Source of the DNA: Nematostella vectensis | Lineage: Eukaryota; Cnidaria; Anthozoa; Actiniaria; Edwardsiidae | Reading direction: 5' to 3' | DNA: 64,000 bases | Assembly: GCF_932526225.1 (NCBI RefSeq) | Contig: NC_064036.1 | Span: 14,129,181 to 14,193,180, forward strand | Part shown: positions 50,270 to 62,300 of the stretch, piece by piece | How positions within the stretch are numbered: the first letter of the stretch is position 1 | Layout: every line of letters starts with the position of its first letter | The notes under the pieces: generated by a model | What the model was told of the DNA's origin: nothing | The model's input: only the letters and a program-made list of their open reading frames with translations | The model's database searches: none | Translations under genes and position numbers: made by a program

Positions 50270-51813
50270 ATGTTTAGCATGCCATCCCCCGTAGACTTGG
50301 TCTTGGCTAGCGTGTTCGCGGTGCTTGTCCTGATAGGCGTGGTGGGTAACGTCCTCGTCTGCCTGGTCATTTTGCGGTTTTCATCCATGCGAACACCCAT
50401 GAACTACTTGCTGCTGAATCTGGCCGCGGCTGATCTACTCACACTGCTCTTCGTCAGTCCGCAATACGTCTTCATTCATACCTTTGTCCACCCAATTGGT
50501 GAGTGCTTTTCGTTTTTCTTTGCCTTTGCCTTCCGTCGTCTTCGTCTCGATTCCGTTGTTTTCGCCTTCGTTGTCTACGTGTCAGCCTTATTTCTTTCTC
50601 TTTGTCGTCTTTGCCTTCGTTGTCTTCATCTTTATTTTCTTCTTCGCCTTTGTTATCTTTGTCTTTAATGCCTTCTTCGTCTTCGTTGTCTTTGCCTTCT
50701 TCGTCTTCCTTGTCTTTGTCTTCTTCGTCTCCGTTGTCTTTGTCTTCTTTGTCTTCGTTGTCTATGTCTTCTTTGCCTTGGTTGTCTTTGTGTCTTCTTA
50801 GTCTTTGTTATCTTTGTCTTCTTCGCCTTGGTTGTCTTTGTCTTTGCCTTCTCGTCTTCGTTGTCTTTGCCTTTATCTTCTTCGTCTTCGCTGTCTATTG
50901 TTCTATTAGCTTTCATGTATTTGTTTTTTGGTCTTCGTTGTTTTCGGCTTTGTCTTCGCCTCCGTTATGTTCCTCTTTGTTTTCTTCTCCATCGTCGTCC
51001 TCTTCATCTTCGTGTTCTTACTCTGTCCATCTCTCTGTAGGTCGCGCGGGTGACATTATCTGCAAGCTGTTGACGGGTGGTAACATCTCGTGGATCGGAG
51101 GTGTGGCGTCCGTTTTCGCGCTCGTCTCTATCGCCTTCGAACGCTACTATGCAGTCATCCATCCACAAAGTCAAGGCCGCATCAGCAAACGCTCTTTATG
51201 GATCACTGTAGTATCGTGCTGGTTGTTCTCTCTCCTGTTCAACGCTCCTTTATTTTATGTCATTCATTATGACTCAGAGATGAAATTCTGCATGGAATCC
51301 TGGCCCAACGCCGTTCTAGCCCAGATTAACTCTACGTGCTGGTTCGTGATGATCGGTTTGATCCCAGTAACAATCATGGTCGGACTTTACTCTAAAGTTA
51401 TCTATTCCTTGTGGATCAAGAAAGAAGAAAGCGCTGATAACACGCAGCTCGGGACTAAACGAGTCCGCAAGAAAGTCACAAAGACTGTCCTCACTGTTAG
51501 CATCATCTACACCCTCTGCTGGTTCCCGCAGTTGTCAATTTACATGCTCAGTTACGTTGGGAGTGACAACGAGTTTGGAGGTGTAAGCTATATAATCACA
51601 GTTGCCTTGGTAACTGTCAATTCAGTAGTGAACCCGATCATTTACAGTTTACAGAGCGGCAAGTTTCGTAAGTGTTTGAAGGTTGTACTCTGTCGTAATC
51701 AGAGGCGAGTGGAGGACTCGGGAGTGAGAGGGCCTGGTGACGTCGCAGCTGCTGGTGGTAATAGCAAGGCGACGCCATCCAGGGCAAATATGTGTCAGTA
51801 TGAACTCAAATAG
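50270..51813 (+). CDS. Neuropeptide-type class A GPCR, two exons
   Basis: Exons 50270-50498 and 51041-51813 (donor GTGAGT, acceptor CTCTGTAG) give 333 residues with seven membrane helices. Hallmarks: GNVLVCLVI in TM1, LNLAAADLL in TM2, Cys before TM3 (DIICKLL), ERY after TM3 (AFERYYAV), CWFP in TM6 and NPIIY in TM7. The tail is Gly/Ser-rich with basic clusters. Overall it resembles invertebrate neuropeptide receptors, but the ligand cannot be inferred. AATAAA at 52042-52047 is a likely poly(A) signal. ATG 50279 is an alternative start. Confidence 0.92.
50505..51030 (+). repeat. Pyrimidine-rich (CTTCGTCTTTG)n repeat filling the GPCR intron
   Basis: The whole intron is made of TTCGTCTTCG / TTGTCTTTGCC units. 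It acts as a 500-bp polypyrimidine tract before the acceptor. Open frames within it are low-complexity. Confidence 0.9.
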
Positions 51814-52512
51814 GATCTGGGTCCTTTTTTATGCCCAAGAGGAGTTCATCTTCCTCAGGGATAATCGCTATAAAATCGTTAAATCGCTATATAATCTTAA
51901 TTTTCTCCAATATAACGCACGAAGTATTATTAAGCACAAGAAGAACTTGTGACGATCAACAAATGTGCTTAAATACAAATACAAACTTAAAATGTATTTA
52001 TGCTGTACCAAGCCTTGGCCAAGGACACTGATTGGCATTCAAATAAATTCTAAATCCCCAGATGTAATGAAATAGACTCTACACAATTTTTCTTTTCCCA
52101 TCCGATGACATAGGCAGCGGATAAGGTGCCATGTTGTAAGCTATACCAAGTAAAAACGGGGGATGGAAAAAAAGCTAGTGGATTTTTAGCACAATAACCG
52201 ACTGTAGATGCAATCGCCGTTTATTATGTCTTTATACATTCGTATTGACATATTGTAAATGGTCTGGCGCTATTTTTCTTGGCGCTGTGGCATCTCGCAT
52301 ACGTAGCCAGCAGGAAAAAGTCTATCCCCAGAGCAACTCGAATAGTTCCATTTCCCTTGGGGTCTGTAAAGGCGATGACGAACGTACATGTACACGAATT
52401 CTGTCTTGATATTGCTGGGCTCTCCTTTGGTCCAGTTGGTGTAGAATCTAGGGGCCCCGGTCACCCAGTAGAAGGTACGGCCATCACTTCGCCTACGGTA
52501 ACCAATCCATAC

Positions 52513-53110
52513 CTAGACACCAAGAGACAGGACAACGCTCAATTCAGGTAACCGATCCGTGCCTAGACACCAAGAGACAGGACAACGCTCAATTCACGGT
52601 AACCGATCCATACCTAGACACCAAGAGACAGGACAACGCTCAATTCACGGTAACCGATCCGTACCTAGACACCAAGAGACAGGAAAACGCTCAATTCACG
52701 GTAACCGATCCATACCTAGACACCAAGAGACAGGACAACGCTCAATTCAGGTAACCGATCCATACCTAGACACCAAGAGACAGGACAACGCTCAATTCAC
52801 GGTAACCGATCCATACCTAGACACCAAGAGACAGGACAACGCTCAATTCACGGTAACCGATCCATACCTAGACACCAAGAGACAGGACAACGCTCAATTC
52901 ACGGTAACCGATCCGTGCCTAGACACCAAGAGACAGGACAATGCTCAATTCACGGTAACCGATCCATACCTAGACACCAAGAGACAACGCTCGATTCACG
53001 GTAACCGATCCGTGCCTAGACACCAAGAGACAGGACAACTCTCAATTCACGGTAACCGATCCGTACCAAGAGACAAAGAGACAGTCTGAAACGCTCAATT
53101 TACGGTAACC
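52513..53110 (-). repeat. ~51-bp minisatellite built on the acceptor of the last lectin exon
   Basis: About 12 units. On the minus strand each contains TTGGTGTCTAG|GTATGGATCGGTTACCG, which matches the real acceptor and first 17 exon bases (GTATGGATTGGTTACCG) at 52512. This is a tandem array of 3' splice sites. Confidence 0.93.
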
Positions 53111-54154
53111 AATCCATACCTCGCCATCAAATATGGTAGAAGATGTTTGAAGAAATGAAGAGAAGAAGTTTTCATTACATTATTATTAACAAATAATAAA
53201 TATTTATAAGGAGAGGAATGCTGTAAGGAAAAGTGTTTGATACCATACGTGGAAGGAAAGCTTGCCTCCAGTCTGACAGATAATACTTTTTCTTTTTAAA
53301 GCTTACATAAAAAGCTTACCTGATCTGGGGAACCCTTGAGTGCCTTGGCAAGCTTCAGCACGAAGTCGTTCTCCTCGGAGATGCGATGTCCGCGAGGTCT
53401 CCGCCAGCCTCGTGACATTTTGATCGCGCTTGGTGGAGAGTGGCTGTCGTCTGTACGGCTTTGTAACATGAGGTTTGGTGTCCTTCCAGCCATCCAAACA
53501 GACAGACACGCTCGGAGCCGGGGTACCTACGAGGATATAGGGGCGTTTAATGTTATGTTTAATGTTATTTTATGTCAGGCGCGTACCCAGGATTAGCTGA
53601 GGGGGGAGGGGTGCGCAGTCATAGGTATCATATGGAAAAAGCATAGTATTTAAAGATTCCTTAAAAAGAGAAATTACCCTCTTTTTGACCGCCAAGTGGG
53701 GGATGCGCGCGCACCTTGCGCACCCCCCTGTGTACGCGCCTGAGTGTGTATGAGATAATGCAAATCGTAGGGCAAGTCTAAAGACGAGAGCAAACAGTCT
53801 GCAACTAGTAGGGGTATGACTGTGCCCTCTAGTTTTCTTAATGTTTCTGTACCTTGTTATTCTAGTATTTCGATGCCCGCTACGGTGGTGACAAGAGAAA
53901 GAAAATGCTAGCGAACAACTTTGTTACCCCTCCCAATTTGTGTACAGTTAACGCTAACACTGCTTGACAAACAATGCTGGCGCTTTATGCACAGAGCTTC
54001 AAAAGGGTCTTTGTCAGCCATCTATTTTCATCTGCAGATTTGGGAAAGTTGTGATATTTTCCTTTGAATTAAGTAAATAAAGCATGAAATTTTATTTTTA
54101 GGCTTCTTAGAGTTTTCATAAGAGGGTTTTTAAAATAGGAGAGTTCAAGGGTAT

Positions 54155-55091
54155 GAAAGGACCACCTCACCGCCGCTATTCCCTACAAAAGGGCCACCTC
54201 ACCGCCGCTATTCTCTATAAAAGGACCACCTCACCGCCGCTATTCCCTAGAAAAGAACCACCTTACCGCCGCTATTTCTATAAAAGGACCACCTTACCGC
54301 CGCTACTCCCTAGAAAAGGACCACCTTACCGCCGCTATTCCCTAGAAAAGGACCACCTTACCGCCGCTATTCCCTAGAAAAGGACCACCTTACCGCCGCT
54401 ATTCCCTAGAAAAGGACCACCTCACCGCCGCTGTTCCCTATAAAAGGACACCTCACCGCCGCTATTCCCTAGAAAAGGAACACCTCACCGCCGCTGTTCC
54501 CTATAAAAGGACACCTCACCGCCGCTATTCCCTAGAAAAGGACCACCTTACCGCCGCTATTCCCTATAAAAGGACCACCTTACCGCCGCTATTCCCTATA
54601 AAAGGACCACCTCACCGCCGCTATTCCCTATAAAAGGATCACCTTACCGCCGCTATTCCCTATAAAAGGACCACCTTACCGCCGCTATTTCTATAAAAGG
54701 ACCACCTTGCCGCCGCTATTCCCTAGAAAAGGACCACCTTACCGCCGCTGTTCCCTATAAAAGGACACCTCACCGCCGCTATTCCCTAGAAAAGGAACAC
54801 CTCACCGCCGCTGTTCCCTATAAAAGGACACCTCACCGCCGCTATTCCCTAGAAAAGGACCACCTTACCGCCGCTATTCCCTATAAAAGGACCACCTTAC
54901 CGCCGCTATTCCCTATAAAAGGACCACCTCACCGCCGCTATTCCCTATAAAAGGATCACCTTACCGCCGCTATTCCCTATAAAAGGACCACCTTACCGCC
55001 GCTATTTCTATAAAAGGACCACCTTACCGCCGCTATTCCCTAGAAAAGGACCACCTTACCGCCGCTATTCCGTATAAAAGGACCACCTTAC
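54155..55091 (-). repeat. 32-bp minisatellite built on the donor of the coiled-coil lectin exon
   Basis: The exon ends GGGAATAACGGCG with donor GTAAGGTGGTCC at 55091. About 29 units follow, each GGGAATAGCGGCG|GTAAGG or GTGAGG on the minus strand, so the exon tail plus donor is amplified down the intron. Confidence 0.95.
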
Positions 55092-55390
55092 CGCCGTTAT
55101 TCCCAATCAGCTTGTCAAGTTTTCGTTCCACACTCTCCAACCTCTGTATGATCTCTTGTCTTTCCGAATCACCACAGCAATTGGCTGAAGCTGAGAAAAA
55201 AGGATAAAAATAAAGATGCTCATGTACGAACTCCGTCGTAGAACCAATTTTGTAATAATCTGTGTAAGAGATATAGAAAAATAAAATGTTCAAAACCCTT
55301 GGATGTTTAAACACCATTTGGCATAGCCACCAAGGTACTAAGACTTGGTAGAATGATCAACACGTAGTGGACGTTATAAAACCGCGACTT

Positions 55391-55588
55391 AAGGCTGATT
55401 TAGACAGCACGACTTAGTCGTATTCGACCTGCCTACGATATGTCCTATGGCCTTGAATTACACACCACGACTGTCATAGCCGACCGTCGTAGAGGAGTCG
55501 TACGTTGATTCACACTCGACGGCTCGAGTTGTAGAAGTGTTGCGGACATATCGCATACAACTAAATCGTGCTGTCTAAACCAGCCCTT
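55391..55588. mobile_element. 198-bp foldback MITE
   Basis: Left arm GGCTGATTTAGACAGCACGA, right arm TCGTGCTGTCTAAACCAGCC. The interior is CG-containing with further self-complementarity (CGACCTGCCTACGATATG / CATATCGCA). The rest of 55600-56360 shows no gene. Confidence 0.8.
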
Positions 55589-56364
55589 ATTCAATAATCA
55601 ATGTTAATTGATTAATTTTAACTCAATTTTCCTTCATTCAAGCGGACAACGGGCCTGTGGAGGGCAAGCTAAAGTTGCCCGATGCTCTAAAAATGCTCTT
55701 AAACATTTTAGGAGGCCAAACGCTACCTGTTTTAGTAAAGACGTTAGACATCAAACAATTACCGTGATTGTTTTTCATTACCTCTTGATAAAGAAGTCCA
55801 AAGAACTACAAATCAATCGTGGGCATCCTGTATTTAATACGATAACCGTTTACTCTATTCATAAACGACGTGTTAATTATAAATTTTATTCCCTCTACAC
55901 GTAGGATATACAAATATAATTTTCACTTTACAGATTAATTGGCGAGTCATTGTAAACACTTTAAAAGCGATTTTGATGTATTGCTTGTACAAACAATTAT
56001 CAGCTTCTTTAGAGTAACTATTAAGCTGTTTAAAGCATAGAAAATAATGGGCTGTCAAATTAAACGTTATTATTTGACTTCCACTCTTTTTAAATCACGC
56101 TTAAAAGTGTAATTACCTTCGAGTGCCAATCACTTCCTAGTGGCCTTAAACTCTTCGCGAACCTGAAAGCTGATTAACGGCCAAGTTTTACTTATTTAGA
56201 AAAACAAATCAAAACAAGGTTGAAAAGCTGTTTACTACTCTGCTTTTTTAAGAGGCGTAGGATATATCATTTCAACCTTATTTCCCTAATTCCCCTACGC
56301 CTACCGAGACCACCTAGCTCTACAGGTCTGACCACCCAGTCATGTAGGCACTTACAATTTCCCA

Positions 56365-59300
56365 CTCACCAATACCCCAAGTACTCGGCATACTAACATT
56401 GTACCACTCACCAATACCATAAGTACTACGCACACTAACATTGTACCACTCACCAATACCCTAAGTACTAGGCACACTAACATTGTACCACTCGCCAATA
56501 CCCTAAGTACTACGCACACTAACATTGTACCACTCACCAATACCCTAAGTACTAGGCACACTAACATTGTACCACTTACCAATACCCTAAGTACTACGCA
56601 CACTAACATTGTACCACTCACCAATACCCTAAGTACTCGGCACACTAACATTGTACCACTCACCAATACCCTAAGTACTCGGCACACTAACATTGTACCA
56701 CTCACCAATACCCTAAGTACTCGGCACACTAACATTGTACCACTCACCAATACCCTAAGTACTCGGCACACTAACATTGTACCACTAACCAATACCCTAA
56801 GTACTAGGCACACTAACATTGTACCACTCACCAATACCCTAAGTACTAGGCACACTAACATTGTACCACTCACCAATACCCTAAGTACTCGGCACACTAA
56901 CATTGTACCACTAACCAATACCCTAAGTACTAGGCACACTAACATTGTACCACTCACCAATACCCTAAGTACTAGGCACACTAACATTGTACCACTCACC
57001 AATACCCTAAGTACTAGGCACACTAACATTGTACCACTCACCAATACCATAACTACTCGGCACACTAACATTGTACCACTCACCAATACCCTAAGTACTA
57101 GGCACACTAACATTGTACCACTCACCAATACCCTAAGTACTCGGCACACTAACATTGTACCACTCACCAATACCCTAAGTACTCGGCACACTAACATTGT
57201 ACCACTCACCAATACACTAAGTACTACGCACACTAACATTGTACCACTCACCAATACCCTAAGTACTAGGCACACTAACATTGTACCACTCACCAATACC
57301 CTAAGTACTAGGCACACTAACATTGTACCACTCACCAATACCATAAGTACTACGCACACTAACATTGTACCACTCACCAATACGCTAAGTACTAGGCACA
57401 CTAACATTGTACCACTCACCAATACCCTAAGTACTAGGCACACTAACATTGTACCACTCACCAATACCCTAAGTACTCGGCACACTAACATTGTACCACT
57501 AACCAATACCCTAATTACTAGGCACACTAACATTGTACCACTAACCAATACCCTAAGTACTCGGCACACTAACATTGTACCACTCACCAATACCCTAAGT
57601 ACTAGGCACACTAACATTGTACCACTCACCAATACCCTAAGTAATAGGCACACTAACATTGTATAACTCACCAATACCCTAAGTACTAGGCACACTAACA
57701 TTGTACCACTCACCAATACGCTAAGTACTAGGCACACTAACATTGTACCACTAACCAATACCCTAAGTACTCGGCACATTAACATTGTACCACTCACCAA
57801 TACCCTAAGTACTCGGCACACTAACATTGTACCACTCACCAATACTCTAAGTACTCGGCACACTAACATTGTACCACTCACCAATACTCTAAGTACTCGG
57901 CACACTAACATTGTACCACTCACCAATACCCTAAGTACTAGGCACACTAACATTGTACCACTCACCAATACCCTAAGTCCTAGGCACACTAACATTGTAC
58001 CACTCGCCAATACCCTAAGTACTACGCACACTAACATTGTACCACTCACCAATACCCTAAGTACTAGGCACACTAACATTGTACCACTTACCAATACCCT
58101 AAGTACTACGCACACTAACATTGTACCACTCACCAATACCCTAAGTACTAGGCACACTAACATTGTATCACTCACCAATACCCTAAGTACTAGGTACACT
58201 AACATTGTACCACTCACCAATACGCTAAGTACTAGGCACACTAACATTGTACCACTCACCAATACCCTAAGTACTAGGGACACTAACATTGTCCAACTCA
58301 CCAATACCCTAAGTACTAGGCACACTAACATTGTATCACTCACCAATACCCTAAGTACTACGCACACTAACATTGTACCACTCACCAATACCCAAAGTAC
58401 TAGGCACACTAACATTGTACCACTCACCAATACCCTAAGTACTACGCACACTAACATTGTACCACTTACCAATACCCTAAGTACTAGGCACACTAACATT
58501 GTACCACTCACCAATACCCTAAGTACTACGCACACTAACATTGTACCACTCACCAATACCCTAAGTACTAGGCACACTAACATTGTACCACTCACCAATA
58601 CCCTAAGTACTAGGTACACTAACATTGTACCACTCACCAATACCCTAAGTACTCGGCACACTAACATTGTACCACTCACCAATACCCTAAGTACTAGGCA
58701 CACTAACATTGTACCACTCACCAATACCCTAAGTACTCGGCACACTAACATTGTACCACTCACCAATACCCTAAGTACTAGGCACACTAACATTGTACCA
58801 CTTACCAATACCCTAAGTACTACGCACACTAACATTGTACCACTTACCAATACCCTAAGTACTACGCACACTAACATTGTACCACTCACCAATACCCTAA
58901 GTACTAGGCACACTAACATTGTACCACTCACCAATACCCTAAGTACTACGCACACTAACATTGTACCACTTACCAATACCCTAAGTACTACGCACACTAA
59001 CATTGTACCACTCACCAATACCCTAAGTACTAGGCACACTAACATTGTACCACTCACCAATACCCTAAGTACTAGGTACACTAACATTGTACCACTTACC
59101 AATACCCTAAGTACTACGCACACTAACATTGTATCACTCACCAATACCCAAAGTACTAGGCACACTAACATTGTACCACTCACCAATACCCTAAGTACTA
59201 GGCACACTAACATTGTACCACTTACCAATACCCTAAGTACTACGCACACTAACATTGTACCACTTACCAATACCCTAAGTACTACGCACACTAACATTGT

Positions 59301-62300
59301 ACCACTCACCAATACCCTAAGTACTAGGCACACTAACATTGTACCACTCACCAATACTCTAAGTACTAGGTACACTAACATTGTATCACTCACCAACACC
59401 CTAAGTACTAGGCACACTAACATTGTACCACTCACCAATACTCTAAGTACTCGGCACACTAACATTGTATCACTCACCAACACCCTAAGTACTAGGCACA
59501 CTAACATTGTACCACTCACCAATACCATAAGTACTAGGCACACTAACATTGTACCACTCACCAATACCCTAAGTACTACGCACACTAACATTGTACCACT
59601 CACCAATACCCTAAGTACTAGGCACACTAACATTGTACCACTCACCAATACCATAAGTACTAGGCACACTAACATTGTATCACTCACCAATACTCTAAGT
59701 ACTAGGTACACTAACATTGTATCACTCACCAATACCCTAAGTACTCGGCACACTAACATTGTACCACTCAGCAATACCCTAAGTACTCGGCACACTAACA
59801 TTGTACCACTAACCAATACCCTAAGTACTAGGCACACTAACATTGTACCACTCACCAATACCCTAAGTACTCGGCACACTAACATTGTACCACTCAGCAA
59901 TACTCTAAGTACTCGGCACACTAACATTGTACCACTAACCAATACCCTAAGTACTAGGCACACTAACATTGTACCACTCACCAATACCATAAGTACTAGG
60001 AACACTAACATTGTACCACTCACCAATACCCTAAGTACTACGCACACTAACATTGTATCACTCACCAATACGCTAAGTACTAGGCACACTAACATTGTAT
60101 CACTCACCAACACCCTAAGTACTAGGCACACTAACATTGTACCACTCACATATACCATAAGTACTACGCACACTAACATTGTACCACTCACCAACACCCT
60201 AAGTACTAGGCACACTAACATTGTACCACTCACCAATACCCTAAGTACTACGCACACTAACATTGTACCACTCACCAATACGCTAAGTACTAGGCACACT
60301 AACATTGTACCACTCACCAATACCCTAAGTACTAGGCACACTAACATTGTACCACTCACCAATACCCTAAGTACTAGGCACACTAACATTGTACCACTCA
60401 CCAATACCCTAAGTACTAGGCACACTAACATTGTACCACTCACCAATACCATAAGTACTAGGCACACTAACATTGTACCACTCGCCAATACCCTAAGTAC
60501 TAGGTACACTAACATTGTACCACTCACCAATACCCTAAGTACTCGGCACACTAACATTGTACCACTCACCAATACCCTAAGTACTAGGCACACTAACATT
60601 GTACCACTCACCAATACCCTAAGTACTCGGCACACTAACATTGTACCACTCACCAATACCCTAAGTACTAGGCACACTAACATTGTACCACTCACCAATA
60701 CCCTAAGTACTCGGCACACTAACATTGTACCACTCACCAATACCCTAAGTACTAGGCACACTAACATTGTACCACTCACCAATACCCTAAGTACTCGGCA
60801 CACTAACATTGTACCACTCACCAATACCCAAAGTACTCGGCACACTAACATTGTACCACTCACCAATACCCTAAGTACTAGGCACACTAACATTGTACCA
60901 CTTACCAATACCCTAAGTACTCGGCACACTAACATTGTACCACTTACCAATACCCTAAGTACCCGGCACACTTACATTGTACCACTCACCAATACCCTAA
61001 GTACTAGGCACACTAACATTGTACCACTCACCAATACCATAAGTACTAGGCACACTAACATTGTATCACTCACCAATACCCTAAGTACTAGGCACACTAA
61101 CATTGTACCACTCACCAATACCCTAAGTACTAGGCACACTAACATTGTACCACTCACCAATACCCTAAGTACTCGGCACACTAACATTGTACCACTCACC
61201 AATACCCTAAGTACTAGGTACACTAACATTGTACCACTCACCAATACCCTAAGTACTAGGTACACTAACATTGTATCACTCACCAATACCCTAAGTACTA
61301 GGCACACTAACATTGTACCACTCACCAATACCCTAAGTACTACGCACACTAACATTGTACCACTCACCAATACCCTAAGTACTACGCACACTAACATTGT
61401 CCAACTCACCAATACCCTAAGTACTAGGCACACTAACATTGTACCACTCACCAATACCCTAAGTACTCGGCACACTAACATTGTACCACTCACCAATACC
61501 CTAAGTACTAGGCACACTAACATTGTACCACTCACCAATACCCTAAGTACTACGCACACTAACATTGTCCAACTCACCAATACCATAAGTACTAGGCACA
61601 CTAACATTGTACCACTCACCAATACCATAAGTACTAGGCACACTAACATTGTACCACTCACCAATACCCTAAGTACTAGGCACACTAACATTGTACCACT
61701 CACCAATACCCTAAGTACTAGGCACACTAACATTGTACCACTCACCAATACCATTAGTACTAGGCACACTAACATTGTACCACTCACCAATACCCTAAGT
61801 ACTAGGCACACTAACATTGTACCACTCACCAATACCCTAAGTACTAGGCACACTAACATTGTACCACTCACCAATACCCTAAGTACTAGGCACACTAACA
61901 TTGTACCACTCACCAATACGCTAAGTACTACGCACACTAACATTGTACCACTCACCAATACCATAAGTACTAGGCACACTAACATTGTCCAACTCACCAA
62001 TACCCTAAGTACTCGGCACACTAACATTGTACCACTCACCAATACGCCAAGTACTCGGCACACTAACATTGTACCACTCACCAATACCATAAGTACTACG
62101 CACACTAACATTGTACCACTCACCAATACCCTAAGTACTAGGCACACTAACATTGTACCACTCACCAATACGCTAAGTACTAGGCACACTAACATTGTAC
62201 CACTCACCAATACCCTAAGTACTAGGCATACTAACATTGTACCACTCACCAATACCCTAAGTACTAGGCACACTAACATTGTACCACTCACCAATACCCT

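Larger units (their letters stand above)
52270..55190 (-). pseudogene. C-type lectin gene, damaged middle exon (5' end upstream of 55190)
   Basis: Exons, in transcript order: 55190-55092 (short coiled coil, SERQEIIQRLESVERKLDKL), 53526-53320 (first half of the lectin fold: CLDGW, SCYKA, HEAGGDLADIAS, ENDFVLKLAKAL) and 52512-52270 (WIGYRRRSDGRTFYW, TNWTKGEPSN, VCEMPQ, stop). Outer exons are in phase with each other only if the middle exon is read in three successive frames: one shift lies between CLDGW and SCYKA, another near ADIAS/ENDF. So it is a pseudogene or the window has two base errors. Intact relatives bind carbohydrate as secreted proteins. The EPS(N) position is EPN-like. Confidence 0.75.

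Noticed and set aside
50503-51813. 436-codon frame running through the GPCR intron into exon 2
   Set aside because: The intronic part is Ser/Leu/Phe low-complexity from a pyrimidine repeat; splicing 50498 to 51041 gives a normal receptor.
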